This document shows, in pieces, positions 18,433-29,158 of a DNA stretch of 64,000 nt (within the stretch, counting starts at the first letter, position 1; every line of letters starts with the position of its first letter). Both the position numbers and the translations under genes were made by a program. Under the pieces are notes generated by a model. The model had not been told where the DNA came from. It made no database searches and saw only the letters and a list, made by a program, of their open reading frames with translations. The stretch is from Alphaproteobacteria bacterium (lineage in GTDB: Bacteria; Pseudomonadota; Alphaproteobacteria; UBA6615), in NCBI GenBank assembly GCA_028279245.1, contig JANQOE010000017.1:38852-102851 (forward strand), in the 5' to 3' direction.

Positions 18433-18939
18433 TTAGGCTTCCAGGTCGCGCAAGCTCCGCGCCGCGCGGTCCAACACGGCATTCACCAGGGCCGGTTCCT
18501 TCCCTGCATAGAAGGCATGGGCGATGTCGACATACTCGTTGATGATGATGGCGACGTCGACGTCCGGCCGGTCACGGAGTTCGAGCACGCCGCAGCGCAG
18601 AATGGTCCGGAGCAGCACTTCGAGCCGTTCGGACCGGTTCTCACGGGAGAGCGCGGCGGTAATCGCCTCGTCCAGCGCCGCCGCCGATGCGCTGACGTTG
18701 CGGACGATGTCGGCGAACAGCTTCTGACCACGGGCGGGGATCGTGCCGTAGGCGCGGGCGGACTCGTCCAGGCGATGCTCCAGGAACTCTTGGAGAATGG
18801 TATCCGCGGCGGCCCCGGTCATCTCGTGTTGGTAAACGGCCTGCACGGCCAGCAAACGGGCGGTTCGGGTTCGCTGTGGCGGCGCGGCGGGCGCCGAGCC
18901 CGCCCGCTCTGCCTCGTTCGGTTCGGCCACCGCGATCAC
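18433..18939 (-). CDS. nusB: Transcription antitermination factor NusB
   Basis: 168 residues from a GTG start that overlaps the ribH stop by 4 bases. Helical NusB core: ARLLAVQAVYQHEMTG, the conserved ILRCGVLELRDRPDVDVAIIINEYVDIAHAFY and the C-terminal PALVNAVLDRAARSL. It binds boxA RNA with NusE to antiterminate rRNA transcription. The N-terminal 20 residues are an Ala/Pro/Arg-rich extension. Confidence 0.93.
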   Translation of the reverse strand: MIAVAEPNEAERAGSAPAAPPQRTRTARLLAVQAVYQHEMTGAAADTILQEFLEHRLDESARAYGTIPARGQKLFADIVRNVSASAAALDEAITAALSRENRSERLEVLLRTILRCGVLELRDRPDVDVAIIINEYVDIAHAFYAGKEPALVNAVLDRAARSLRDLEA

Positions 18940-19400
18940 CGGGGGTACAGGTTGAAGTGCCGCTTCACGTCGAGCATCTGTAAGCAGGCCCGGGCGGCCT
19001 CGCCCCCTTTGTTCCGACGGTCGACGGCGGCGCGCTCCTTGGCTTGGTCGCGGTTTTCGACGGTGACGATGCCATAGCCAACGGCAAGGCTGTAGCGGCA
19101 GGCTAGATCCTGCAGGGCCCGCGCCGACTCGCCGCAGACGTAGTCATAGTGGCTGGTTTCGCCGCGGATGACGCAACCGAGGGCGATGAAACCGTCGAAC
19201 CGGCGGCGCCCGGCATAGAAGTCCATCGCCCGCACGGAGATGGCGATGGCGGCGGGAATCTCGAAGGCGCCGGGCACTTCAACACGTTCGTAGATGGCTT
19301 CCCGTTCATCCAGCACCGCGGTCGCGCCACGCACCAACTCGGCGCAGATATCCTGGTAGTAGGGCGCCTCGACGATGAGGATATTGGGTCGGTCAACCAC
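18936..19400 (-). CDS. ribH: 6,7-dimethyl-8-ribityllumazine synthase
   Basis: 154 residues from GTG. Motifs: ILIVEAPYYQDICAELVRGA, VEVPGAFEIPAAI (substrate site), GFIALGCVIRGETSHYDYVC with the catalytic His-containing region, and GIVTVENRDQAKERA. It condenses the ribityl pyrimidine from RibD and the butanone phosphate from RibB. The start overlaps the ribBA stop by 8 bases. Confidence 0.94.
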   Translation of the reverse strand: MVDRPNILIVEAPYYQDICAELVRGATAVLDEREAIYERVEVPGAFEIPAAIAISVRAMDFYAGRRRFDGFIALGCVIRGETSHYDYVCGESARALQDLACRYSLAVGYGIVTVENRDQAKERAAVDRRNKGGEAARACLQMLDVKRHFNLYPR

Positions 19401-20586
19401 GCGCGTTTGGTCCCTTTTTCAGCGGCTCCGTTCCCACGATCGAAAGGCCGAAGCCGTCCAAGCCAATCACCGCTCGCGGGGCGTTGGTGAGCAGTATCAT
19501 CTCGCGCACGCCGAGGTCGATGAGTATCTGGGCACCTACGCCGTAATCCCGAAGTTCGCCAGGATGCGTCGCAGCGCCGGACTGATCCTGGTTTAGGCGG
19601 TCACTGAGGGCCGTGGGCCGTGGCTCCCGAATGAGCACGATGACTCCCCTGCCCTCCGCTGAGATCCGTTCCAGCGCAGCCTCGAGCCCACCCGCGGACC
19701 GCGAGGTGTCTCCCAAGACGTCGCTAAAGAGATCAAGCGCGTGCATGCGGACCAGAACCGGGCCATCGGCCGCCACATCGCCCTTCACCAGGGCCACATG
19801 TTCAGCATATTCGACCGTGTTCCGGTAGATCCGAACGTCGAAATCGCCGCCAAAACGGCTGTTCAGCTTGGTCTCGGTCAGGGGCTCGACGATGCGGTCG
19901 TGGCGGCGCCGAAAGGCGATGAGATCGGCGATCGTGCCGACCTTCAAGCCATGTAGCTGGGCAAACTGCAGCAAGTCCGGCAGACGGGCCATCGTCCCGT
20001 CTTCCTTCATGATCTCGCAAATCACGCCGGCCGGATAAAGGCCGGCCAGGCGGGCGAGGTCGACCGCCGCTTCGGTATGGCCGGCCCGGACCAGAACGCC
20101 GCCGTCCCGGGCGGCCAGCGGGAAGATATGGCCGGGGGTACAGACGTCTTCCGGCTGCGTGGTTTGGTCGATGGCAACGGCAATGGTCCGCGCGCGGTCC
20201 GGCGCCGAGATGCCCGTGGTCACGCCATGGCGCGCTTCGATCGAGACCGTGAAGTTGGTCTGCAGGCGGTTGGCGTTGGTCTGCGGCATCAGGGGCAGGC
20301 CAAGATGGCGCACCCGCTCCTGGGTCATGGCCAGGCAAATGAGGCCGCGGCCGTGGGTCGCCATGAAGTTGATGGCGTCCGGTGTGGCCATTTGGGCGGG
20401 GATGACCAGGTCGCCTTCGTTCTCGCGGTCCTGCTCATCGACCAGAATGAACATCCGGCCGTTCCGCGCGTCCTCGACGATTTCCTCGGTCGACGACAAG
20501 AACGAACTGTCTTCGTCGTGCAGCCGAGGATCGTGGACACTGAGGCGCTGTAGCGATGACGGGTCCGGGTTCAACGTTGGCTCCAA
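19393..20586 (-). CDS. ribBA: 3,4-dihydroxy-2-butanone 4-phosphate synthase fused to a degenerate GTP cyclohydrolase II domain (RibBA/RibBX-like)
   Basis: 397 residues. The N-terminal RibB domain is intact: VDEQDRENEGDLVIPA binds metal and substrate, and VRAGHTEAAVDLARLAG and PAGVICEIMKEDG follow. The C-terminal RibA-like domain has the right length and the LEAALERISAEGRGVIVL segment, but the cysteines that bind zinc (C..D.....RCDCG in active enzymes) read as LDLFSDVLGDTSRSAGG, with none left. GTP cyclohydrolase II activity is therefore unlikely; a separate ribA would be expected elsewhere. The stretch may serve structure or regulation. It overlaps ribE by 16 bases. Confidence 0.92.
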   Translation of the reverse strand: MEPTLNPDPSSLQRLSVHDPRLHDEDSSFLSSTEEIVEDARNGRMFILVDEQDRENEGDLVIPAQMATPDAINFMATHGRGLICLAMTQERVRHLGLPLMPQTNANRLQTNFTVSIEARHGVTTGISAPDRARTIAVAIDQTTQPEDVCTPGHIFPLAARDGGVLVRAGHTEAAVDLARLAGLYPAGVICEIMKEDGTMARLPDLLQFAQLHGLKVGTIADLIAFRRRHDRIVEPLTETKLNSRFGGDFDVRIYRNTVEYAEHVALVKGDVAADGPVLVRMHALDLFSDVLGDTSRSAGGLEAALERISAEGRGVIVLIREPRPTALSDRLNQDQSGAATHPGELRDYGVGAQILIDLGVREMILLTNAPRAVIGLDGFGLSIVGTEPLKKGPNARG

Positions 20587-21167
20587 TGGAGGATCTGCGC
20601 GGCATAGCGGGCCAGCACATCGACCTCAAGGTTAACATGCGCCCCGGGCGCCGACGAACGGAAGGTCGTGTTGGCCCAAGTGTGGGGTATCAGATTGACC
20701 TCGAACCAGCTGTCGCCAACCTCGTTCACTGTGAGTGAAACACCGTCGACCGCTACTGAGCCCTTCGGCGCGATCATTGGCATGAGTTCGCGCGGCGGCT
20801 GGAATCTGACCCGATGACTGTCGCCGACGGCTTCAATCCCAACGATCGTCCCGACACCGTCGACGTGGCCCTGGACAATATGGCCGCCAAACTCGTCGCC
20901 GGCGCGCATGGGCCGCTCCAAGTTGATCGGGGTCCCGACCTGCCAGCGCCCTAGGGTCGTGCAATCCAGCGTTTCCTCGGAGGCCTCGGCGGAAAACCAA
21001 TCGCGCCCTCGGTCGACCATCGTCAGGCAGATGCCGCTGCAGGCGATCGACGCACCAATGCTGGCCTCGATCAGATCGTGCGCGGTTTGCACCGTGAGCC
21101 TGCGCCCCTGGTTGGTTGGCTCGACAGCGGTGACGGCACCCACGTCTGTGACTATGCCGGTGAACAT
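20571..21167 (-). CDS. ribE: Riboflavin synthase, alpha subunit
   Basis: 198 residues starting MFTGIVTDVGAV, the defining N-terminus, with two repeated barrel halves: SIACSGICLTMVDRG in the first and SVAVDGVSLTVNEVGDSWFEVNLIPHT in the second, plus GGHIVQGHVDGVG. It dismutates two lumazines to riboflavin. The gene lies 9 bases after ribD. Confidence 0.95.
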   Translation of the reverse strand: MFTGIVTDVGAVTAVEPTNQGRRLTVQTAHDLIEASIGASIACSGICLTMVDRGRDWFSAEASEETLDCTTLGRWQVGTPINLERPMRAGDEFGGHIVQGHVDGVGTIVGIEAVGDSHRVRFQPPRELMPMIAPKGSVAVDGVSLTVNEVGDSWFEVNLIPHTWANTTFRSSAPGAHVNLEVDVLARYAAQILHWSQR

Positions 21168-21176
21168 TGATCGGTC

Positions 21177-22328
21177 TCAGGCGGTTATTCGGGTCAGAGT
21201 TTCCATCAGATCATCTCCAAACCGCCGTTGGTCAACGCGCTTGAAGCGAGGCGCGGCGGCGACCTCGGACAGGCCGAGTTCGGCGAATGCGGGGCGGGCA
21301 TCGCCACCAAGCAGGATCGGGGCACGAAACCAGACGATGGTATCGACGAGATCCCGCCGCACCAGTCCGGCGGCAAGGCGCCCGCCGCCTTCGACCAGCA
21401 GCCGGGTCACGCCACGGCTGGCCAAGAGCTTGAGGGCTGCGGCCAGGTCCAACTCCGTGCCCGCGCCCTCGACGGGAATGATCTCGACACCGGCAGCGGT
21501 AAGCGCTTCCGCCGGCTTGCTCCTGGCCGCCGCCTTCTGGGTCAATACCCACGTCGGCTGTTGCCGGGCCGTCACTGCGAGCTGGCTGGTCGGGGGAAGG
21601 CGAAGCGAGGTGTCGGCGACGATGCGGATGGGCGATCTGGTGGCAAAGCGCGGGAGCCGGCAGTTCAGCTTCGGGTCATCCGCGAGGGCCGTACCGATGC
21701 CAACCAGCACGGCATCGTGGGTCGCCCGCAGCAGGTGGCCGCGCGCCCGCGCCCGTGGGCCGGTGATCCATTTGGACTGGCCGGCGGCGGTGGCAATGCG
21801 GCCATCGAGACTGGTTGCGGTCTTCAAGGTGACGTGAGGCCGGCCCAGCTCAACCTTAGTGAAGAAACCGGCGTTCTGATCGCGCGCGTCGACCTCGCCG
21901 ACACCCAACTCGACCTCGATACCGGCCTCACGCACGCGCCGTATGCCGCCGCCATTCACCCGGGGGTCCGGATCACGACAAGCAACAACCAGCCGGGCGA
22001 TCCCGGCTTCAATCAAAGCATCGGCGCACGGCGGCGTTTGGCCATAATGGGCACACGGTTCCAGTGTGACATAGGCAGTCGCACCCCGGCTGGCATTGGC
22101 GCCGTGGCGCCGCCGGGCATCGGCGAGGGCTTCGGTTTCGGCATGGGGCCGTCCGCCGGGCTGGGTCCAGCCGCGGCCGACCTCCTGTCCCTCTTTTACC
22201 AGCACGCAGCCGACGGCCGGGTTTGGTGCGCAGGTGCCGAGGGCCCGGGCCGCCAAGCGCAGTGCCACTGCCATCCAAGCCCGGTCTGTATCGGCGAACG
22301 CCGTTGGCTTAGTCGTCGTCGCCGGCAA
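21177..22328 (-). CDS. ribD: Bifunctional diaminohydroxyphosphoribosylaminopyrimidine deaminase/reductase
   Basis: About 383 residues. The deaminase domain has the zinc site HAETEAL plus [15 protein letters not shown], and the reductase domain has [24 protein letters not shown] and [14 protein letters not shown]. The frame is open well into nrdR; TTG at 22328 is chosen because it keeps the conserved [19 protein letters not shown] opening, with ATG at 22274 as the alternative. It catalyses the second and third steps of the pyrimidine branch of riboflavin synthesis. Confidence 0.92.
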   Translation of the reverse strand: MPATTTKPTAFADTDRAWMAVALRLAARALGTCAPNPAVGCVLVKEGQEVGRGWTQPGGRPHAETEALADARRRHGANASRGATAYVTLEPCAHYGQTPPCADALIEAGIARLVVACRDPDPRVNGGGIRRVREAGIEVELGVGEVDARDQNAGFFTKVELGRPHVTLKTATSLDGRIATAAGQSKWITGPRARARGHLLRATHDAVLVGIGTALADDPKLNCRLPRFATRSPIRIVADTSLRLPPTSQLAVTARQQPTWVLTQKAAARSKPAEALTAAGVEIIPVEGAGTELDLAAALKLLASRGVTRLLVEGGGRLAAGLVRRDLVDTIVWFRAPILLGGDARPAFAELGLSEVAAAPRFKRVDQRRFGDDLMETLTRITA

Positions 22329-22773
22329 GGCGGTGGTTGCCAATGAAGTCTTCGAAGTCCTTGGCCTCCCGGAAGTTCCGGTAAACCGAGGCGAAGCGGA
22401 CATAGGCAACCGAATCGAGATTGGCGAGCGCGTCCATGATGGTCTCGCCAATCTGCGCCACATCGATCTCCGTCTCGCCGGAAGATTCGAGGCGCCGCAC
22501 AATGCCGCTGATTACCCGATCCACCCGCTCCGGATCGACCGGCCGTTTGCGGAGGGCGATGCGCATCGACCGCTCCAGCTTGTCACGGTCGAATGGCACC
22601 CGCTGGCCGGACTTCTTGATGACGGTCAGTTCTCGCAGATGCACCCGCTCGAAGGTCGTGAAGCGGGCGCCGCAATTTGGGCAAAAGCGGCGCCGCCGAA
22701 TGGACGTGTTGTCCTCGGTCGGACGGGAGTCCTTAACCTGGGTGTCTTCGTGACCGCAAAACGGGCAGCGCAT
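22309..22773 (-). CDS. nrdR: Transcriptional repressor NrdR
   Basis: 154 residues. Zinc ribbon [15 protein letters not shown] with [14 protein letters not shown], then the ATP-cone domain ([20 protein letters not shown]). It represses ribonucleotide reductase genes in response to (d)ATP. Its 3' end overlaps the likely ribD start, and it follows glyA by 15 bases, the common glyA-nrdR-ribD order. Confidence 0.96.
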   Translation of the reverse strand: MRCPFCGHEDTQVKDSRPTEDNTSIRRRRFCPNCGARFTTFERVHLRELTVIKKSGQRVPFDRDKLERSMRIALRKRPVDPERVDRVISGIVRRLESSGETEIDVAQIGETIMDALANLDSVAYVRFASVYRNFREAKDFEDFIGNHRLAGDDD

Positions 22774-22788
22774 CGTAACTCCTCGGCC

Positions 22789-24114
<1,326 letters not shown>

Positions 24115-24119
24115 GGCAT

Positions 24120-24551
24120 TTATCCAAGTTTGGCGACGCGGGGCGCGTGGCGACCACCCGCGAATTCCGTGTTCAAAAAGGCGATTACGCAGTCAAAAGC
24201 CGTGCTGGGGCCAATGACGCGTGCACCGAGAGCCAGAACGTTCGCATCGTTGTGCTCCCGCGACAGCTTGGCGGTCGTTACGTCATGGCACAGAGCAGCC
24301 CGCACGCCGGGCACACGGTTGGCGGCGATCGATATCCCAATCCCCGTGCCACAGACGGCAATGCCCCAGAGGGCTTGGCCGTTGCCAACGGCTTCCGCCA
24401 GGGTGCGGCCGAAATCGGGGTAGTCGACCGACCGGTCGTCGAAGGTGCCCAAATCGAGTTGGTCGTAGCCCTCCCGCTCAAGCAGACGGCGTATCTCCTC
24501 CTTGAGAGCAAAGCCCGCGTGATCGCTTGCCACGGCAACGACCTGACCCAC
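24120..24551 (-). CDS. rpiB: Ribose-5-phosphate isomerase B
   Basis: 143 residues from a GTG at 24551 with no clear ribosome site. RpiB motifs: [52 protein letters not shown] (active-site Cys) and [16 protein letters not shown]. It interconverts ribose 5-phosphate and ribulose 5-phosphate, the latter being the RibB substrate, which fits its place at the head of the glyA-rib block. Confidence 0.94.
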   Translation of the reverse strand: MGQVVAVASDHAGFALKEEIRRLLEREGYDQLDLGTFDDRSVDYPDFGRTLAEAVGNGQALWGIAVCGTGIGISIAANRVPGVRAALCHDVTTAKLSREHNDANVLALGARVIGPSTAFDCVIAFLNTEFAGGRHAPRVAKLG

Positions 24552-24904
24552 AAAAACAACGCCTATACTGTCGAAGAAAACCTATCGGTTGTTACCATAT
24601 CTGGTCTCCGCACGCCAACCCGCCACAAGACTGTCGGGCAACGAATGGAAACTGGCCGGACCGCCGCGACTCAATAAAGACTCATTGGGTCAAGGGGTCG
24701 CCGATGAATTCGCTGGTCCTAGTCAAGAAACGGCGGTGTCTCGGATGGAATTTCGCATGTTAAGCAGGTTCTTTAGTTGGTTTTCTTTAGTGAAGGCGAC
24801 GCTGGAAATCGGTTATTACTGATCTTAGATTTGGATTCTCCTTGACACCTTGATTTTCGCGTGTCTAGAAGGAAAACTAGGAAGTGGTATTGAAGGATAG
24901 CGCA
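24552..24904. promoter_or_regulatory. Divergent intergenic region between rpiB and mucR
   Basis: 353 bases without a convincing gene; more AT-rich than its surroundings, especially 24760-24900. On the plus strand TTGACA (24842-24847) and a weak TCTAGA (24864-24869) at 16-base spacing form a possible mucR promoter. On the minus strand TATAGG near 24566-24571 lies close to the rpiB GTG. MucR/Ros proteins bind AT-rich stretches and repress their own genes, so autoregulation here is plausible but not shown. Confidence 0.4.
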
Positions 24905-25354
24905 ATGGCTGAAAGCACAGCCGAAAAGATACCGCAGGGCGAAATGCTCAAGATGACTACGCAAGTGGTGTCTGCTTACCTGGGCAATAACCCCGTTCCG
25001 GCGTCCCAGATCCCCGACGTCATTCGGTCTGTGTTCTCTAGTCTAACCAACCTTGACGGCGGCACCGCGGAAATACTGCCGCAGTCGCAAAAGCCGGCGG
25101 TGACGGTGAAGAAGTCCGTCACGCCCGAGTACATCGTGTGTCTCGAGGACGGCAAACGCCTCAAGATGCTGAAGCGCCATCTGCGCACCACCTACAATAT
25201 GACGCCCGACGAGTACCGGGCCAAATGGGGCCTGCCGACCGACTACCCGATGGTCGCCCCCAATTACGCGAAACAACGTTCGGCCTTCGCCAAGAAGATC
25301 GGCCTCGGCCGTAAAGCCCGGTCGACCAGCAGCCGACGGTCGTCTTCCCGCTAG
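24905..25354 (+). CDS. MucR/Ros-family transcriptional regulator
   Basis: 149 residues; ATG at 24905 with AAGGA upstream. The MucR domain is clear: ATQ-type helix LKMTTQVVSAYLGNNPVPASQIPDVI, then SVTPEYIVCLEDGKRLKMLKRHLRTTYNMTPDEYRAKWGLP and PNYAKQRSAFAKKIGLGR. The zinc-finger-like part has Cys in IVCLEDGK and two His-region residues. The tail is Ser/Arg-rich. Homologues control exopolysaccharide, motility and cell-cycle genes and bind AT-rich DNA. Confidence 0.93.
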   Translation: MAESTAEKIPQGEMLKMTTQVVSAYLGNNPVPASQIPDVIRSVFSSLTNLDGGTAEILPQSQKPAVTVKKSVTPEYIVCLEDGKRLKMLKRHLRTTYNMTPDEYRAKWGLPTDYPMVAPNYAKQRSAFAKKIGLGRKARSTSSRRSSSR

Positions 25355-25515
25355 AGCGGACGCCACCGGGGCGAGCTTGGCTCCGCCGCCATTCCAGAGA
25401 TTTAGGGTTAGGCCGGGCGAAAAGCGCATTATACCTCGGGAAATGTGACGGGAGCCTGGGCAAGGCTGTCGATCACTGCGAAAATGCCCACAACAGTTAC
25501 GTTTGGAGGAAATCA

Positions 25516-26709
25516 ATGAGCGTTGGAAAAGCCGTCGCAGTGTGCGGATTGGCGGGAGCGGTTCTTCTGCCGGCCGCGGCATCGGCTGCCGAAATCAAGA
25601 TCGGTATCATCATGGGCTTCACTGGCCCGATCGAATCGCTGACCCCGGCCATGGCCGATTCCGCGGAGTTGGCCCTGAAAGAGGCGTCGGATTCGGGGCT
25701 TCTCTTGGGTGGCGACACCATTACCATCGTCCGTGGTGACTCCACATGTGTCGATGCGGCCGCGGCGACCGCCGCCGCTGAACGGCTGGTTACGTCGGAC
25801 AATGTGTCGGCCATCGTCGGACCGGATTGCTCCGGTGTCACGATTGCGGTGACAAACAATGTCGGTGTGCCGAATGGCGTACCGATCGTTTCGTCGTCGG
25901 CCACCTCACCCGCCTTGTCGACGATCGAAGACAATGGCTTCTTCTTCAGGACGGCGCCATCCGACGCGCGCCAGGGGCAGATCCTTGCCGAGATCGTGAA
26001 GGAACGCGGTATCGACACCGTTGCAATCACCTTCACCAACAATGACTACGGTAAGGGTTTGGCTGAGTCCTTCACTGCCGCCTTCGAACCACTTGGCGGC
26101 ACGGTCGTATTCGAAGCGCCCCATGAAGACGGCAAGGCCGACTACTCGGCCGAAGTCGGCGCTCTTGCAGCGTCCGGCGCCGATGAGCTCATCGTGTTCG
26201 GCTACGTCGATCAAGGCGGGCGCGGCATCATCCAGTCGTCGCTTGATGCCGGTGCGTTCGAGCGGTTCATCTTTGCGGATGGTATGGTCGGCGACGCGCT
26301 TACGACTGTCGACGGCGACCTGACCGGTTCGTTCGGCACCCTGCCGGGCACGGACTCCGCCGGTGCCAGCACCTTCCTGGAAGTCGCGGAAGCGGGCGGC
26401 GTTGACGGTAACGGCCCGTTCCGGCCTGAATCTTATGATGCGGGAGCACTCGTTGCCCTCGCCATACAGGCTGGCGGCTCCGCCGACCGGGCCTCTATTG
26501 CCGAACACATCATGGAAGTGGCGAACGCGCCGGGCGAAGAGATCTTCCCGGGTGAGATCGCCAAGGGTCTTGAGATCCTGGCCAATGGTGGCGAGGTCAA
26601 CTACCAGGGCGCCAGCGACGTCGAATTCAATGATGTTGGCGAAGCCGCCGGTTCCTACAAGGAATTGGAGATCAACGGCAGTTCGTTCGACACCATTGCG
26701 GTTCGATAA
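25516..26709 (+). CDS. Branched-chain amino-acid ABC transporter substrate-binding protein (LivK type)
   Basis: 397 residues; signal peptide ending LLPAAASAAE, then a type I periplasmic-binding fold beginning IKIGIIMGFTGPIESLTPAM, with VSAIVGPDCSGVTIAV and the middle VAITFTNNDYGKGLAESFTA. It runs towards the livM-livH-livF-livG genes on the opposite strand, with a shared terminator between them, so it has its own promoter (GGAGGAAA precedes the ATG). The ligand is probably an amino acid; which one is not readable from sequence. Confidence 0.9.
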   Translation: MSVGKAVAVCGLAGAVLLPAAASAAEIKIGIIMGFTGPIESLTPAMADSAELALKEASDSGLLLGGDTITIVRGDSTCVDAAAATAAAERLVTSDNVSAIVGPDCSGVTIAVTNNVGVPNGVPIVSSSATSPALSTIEDNGFFFRTAPSDARQGQILAEIVKERGIDTVAITFTNNDYGKGLAESFTAAFEPLGGTVVFEAPHEDGKADYSAEVGALAASGADELIVFGYVDQGGRGIIQSSLDAGAFERFIFADGMVGDALTTVDGDLTGSFGTLPGTDSAGASTFLEVAEAGGVDGNGPFRPESYDAGALVALAIQAGGSADRASIAEHIMEVANAPGEEIFPGEIAKGLEILANGGEVNYQGASDVEFNDVGEAAGSYKELEINGSSFDTIAVR

Positions 26710-26727
26710 GAGCAATCGTCACTAGAG

Positions 26728-26760
26728 AGGTCCGGCCGATAAGGCCGGGCCTCCTTATTT
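26728..26760. terminator. Hairpin terminator between convergent livK-type and livM genes
   Basis: AGGTCCGGCC (26728-26737) pairs with GGCCGGGCCT (26743-26752) around GATAA, a 10-bp stem with one G-U pair, followed by a short T-rich tail (CCTTATTT). It lies 18 bases after the plus-strand stop and 8 bases before the minus-strand stop, so it could serve both directions, more clearly the plus strand. Confidence 0.7.
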
Positions 26761-26767
26761 CCTTGGA

Positions 26768-28138
26768 CTAGCGGGTTTCGCGGACGTATTCGGGCAGTAT
26801 GCCCCGCGGGCTGAACCGCAGGACCAGCAGCAAGATCAACCCCATCAACAGCAACCGCATATGCGGCGCAGCGTCCAAGAGCCACTGGGCAAATCCGCTG
26901 CCTTCACCAAACCACGAAGCTATGTTGCTGAGCACGAACTGCGATGCCGGCTCGGCCTGGACCCAAACAAACCAGATCACGAAACCACCTAGGACGGAGC
27001 CGAGATTGTTGCCGCTGCCACCGACGATAACCATCACCCAGATCAAGAAGGTGAAGCGTAGCGGTACGTAAGAACTTGGAGTGAACTGCCCATCCAAGGT
27101 GGTCAGCATGGCACCGGCCACACCAATAATTGCGGAGCCGAGAATGAAGACCTGGCGCTGGCGGTAAACGATGTCTTTGCCCATCGCGGCAGCAGCGTCT
27201 TCGCTGTCCCTAATGGCGCGCATCATGCGGCCCCACGGCGAGTTCAGCGCGCGGACGCATAGCCCAAGAATGAGCAGTGTCACGGCGAGGAATAGCCCGA
27301 GGTAGCAGAGTTTAACAAAGATGCCGGAACCCTCGATCACGAGCTGCGTCAGCATCTGTTGCCGATCGACGTCCGGCGCTACGGCGAGCGTCCTTGCATT
27401 GAACCGCTCGATCATGCGCACGAACCAGTCACTGTTCTGCAAATTGATCTCGAACGGCACCGGCCGGCTGAGACCGGTTACGTTCTTCACGCCGCGGGTA
27501 AGCCAATCCTCGTTCCTGAGCAACGCCACCACGATTTCGGAGATGCCTAGGGTTGCAATGGCAAAGTAGTCTGCTCGTAAGCCAAGGGCGATCCGGCCGA
27601 TTAGCCAGGCAACACCGCCAGCGAACAGGCCACCCACGAGCCAAGAGAAGATGATCGGCAAGCCAAGGCCACCCAGGAAACCGGTCCGCACGGGGTCAAC
27701 AGATTCAATCGCGTCGACGGCCGAGGCGAAGAATCCTCGCCCGACCCAGTAGCCGACGAGCACGACGACGATCATAAAGACGCGCTGGAATTGGCCGGCG
27801 GGCAGCCTGTTGCGGACGAAGAAGCCGGCAGCCACGATCACTACGAACAAGGCCACACCGATCAGTAGGTCCAACCCGCCCGCTGCCCAGGCCTGTGTGA
27901 CCGGCGGATGGGAGACAAGGACGGCTGAGGCGCCGCCGAGCGCGGCGAATCCCATGACCCCGGCGTTGAACAGCCCGGCGTAGCCCCATTGGATGTTGAG
28001 GCCCATGGCCATGACCGACGAGATCAGGCAGAGGTTCATGATCACCAGCGCGACGGACCAGGATTGGCCGAAGCCCACCGCTGCCAACAGGGCTGCCATG
28101 ACCGCGAAGGCGGTTACCGCACGTGCCGACTGGTTCAT
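26768..28138 (-). CDS. livM: Branched-chain amino-acid ABC transporter permease LivM
   Basis: 456 residues, longer than most LivM proteins. The LivM hallmark GLNIQWGYAGLFNAGVMGFAALGG is near residue 50, and the family loops SPWGRMMRAIRDSEDAAAAMGKD and YVPLRFTFLIWVMVIVGGSGNNLGSVLGG follow. A polar stretch of about 60 residues (EDWLTRGVKNVTGLSRPVP to TRTLAV-like ARTLAVAPDVDR) between the helices accounts for the extra length. The ATG overlaps the livH stop. Confidence 0.9.
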   Translation of the reverse strand: MNQSARAVTAFAVMAALLAAVGFGQSWSVALVIMNLCLISSVMAMGLNIQWGYAGLFNAGVMGFAALGGASAVLVSHPPVTQAWAAGGLDLLIGVALFVVIVAAGFFVRNRLPAGQFQRVFMIVVVLVGYWVGRGFFASAVDAIESVDPVRTGFLGGLGLPIIFSWLVGGLFAGGVAWLIGRIALGLRADYFAIATLGISEIVVALLRNEDWLTRGVKNVTGLSRPVPFEINLQNSDWFVRMIERFNARTLAVAPDVDRQQMLTQLVIEGSGIFVKLCYLGLFLAVTLLILGLCVRALNSPWGRMMRAIRDSEDAAAAMGKDIVYRQRQVFILGSAIIGVAGAMLTTLDGQFTPSSYVPLRFTFLIWVMVIVGGSGNNLGSVLGGFVIWFVWVQAEPASQFVLSNIASWFGEGSGFAQWLLDAAPHMRLLLMGLILLLVLRFSPRGILPEYVRETR

Positions 28139-29148
28139 ATCACCTTGCCCCTCATGAGGCCGGTCGGCCGGACTAGTAAGACCAGCACGAGGATGACGAA
28201 GGAGACCGCGAACTTGTATTCGGTCGCGACAAGCTGAGCGAGCCCGGATGGCTCAAAGCTTTCGGGCAAGAGGTAGATAAAGAACTTCCGGTAGGCATAG
28301 GTCACGCCGATTTCCGTGAACGCCACGATATACCCGCCGATGATGGCACCAACCGGCTGACCGATGCCGCCGACGATGGCTGCGGCAAAGATAGGCAGGA
28401 GCAGTTGGAAGTAGGTGAAGGGCTTGAAGCTGCGGTCAAGGCCATAAAGCACACCGGCGATGGTGGCGAGCGAGGCCGCAATGATCCAGGTGACGAGAAC
28501 GACTCTGTCGGGATCGATGCCGGAGAATCTCGACAGCTTCTCGTTGTCCGAATAAGCCCGCATGGCCTTGCCCATGCGAGTCCGCTGCAGGAACCAGAAC
28601 AGTGCAATCGTGACAACGACGGCGACGATAATGGTAATGCCCTGGGTGAGCTTGAAGGTCAGCCCCTCGGCAAGGCCCGTCGTTTCGCGGAAGGTTCGGG
28701 CGTGGACGATGAACCTTTCCCCGTCCGCGAACCGGCGATCGTCCGGTCCGATAAAGATGCGGACAATCCCGTTGAGCATGAACATCACGCCGACGGACGC
28801 CACGACAAAAATCACCGGCGCGCTGCCGACACGCCGATAGTAGCGGTAGACGAGGCGGTCCGTGCCGATGGTCAGCAAAGCCGTCACGGCGATCGCAAAA
28901 GGCAAGGCCAGCAACGCTGTTGGCAAGGGGCCGAAGCCGATCCCGAGAGACTGGAACCACCACGTGATGAAGATGGCGATCATGGTGCCGAACGCCATCA
29001 GATCGCCATGGGCAAAGTTGGCGAAGCGCAGGACTCCGAAGACCAGGGTGACGCCCAGGGCCCCTAGGGCGAGTTGAGATCCGAGTGAGAGCGCTGGGAT
29101 GATGACGAAGTTCGATAACAGAACAAAGGCATTGATGAAGTCCGTCAT
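28135..29148 (-). CDS. livH: Branched-chain amino-acid ABC transporter permease LivH
   Basis: 337 residues. Typical LivH segments: LGALGVTLVFGVLRFANFAHGDLMAFG near the N-terminus, RTRMGKAMRAYSDNEKLSRFSGIDPDRV in the cytoplasmic loop and FAAAIVGGIGQPVGAIIGGYIVAF. An insertion around residues 130-170 (FIGPDDRRFADGERFIVHAR) forms a periplasmic loop. It is coupled to livM (4-base overlap) and lies 10 bases after livF. Confidence 0.9.
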   Translation of the reverse strand: MTDFINAFVLLSNFVIIPALSLGSQLALGALGVTLVFGVLRFANFAHGDLMAFGTMIAIFITWWFQSLGIGFGPLPTALLALPFAIAVTALLTIGTDRLVYRYYRRVGSAPVIFVVASVGVMFMLNGIVRIFIGPDDRRFADGERFIVHARTFRETTGLAEGLTFKLTQGITIIVAVVVTIALFWFLQRTRMGKAMRAYSDNEKLSRFSGIDPDRVVLVTWIIAASLATIAGVLYGLDRSFKPFTYFQLLLPIFAAAIVGGIGQPVGAIIGGYIVAFTEIGVTYAYRKFFIYLLPESFEPSGLAQLVATEYKFAVSFVILVLVLLVRPTGLMRGKVI

Positions 29149-29158
29149 CGACTAGGCT

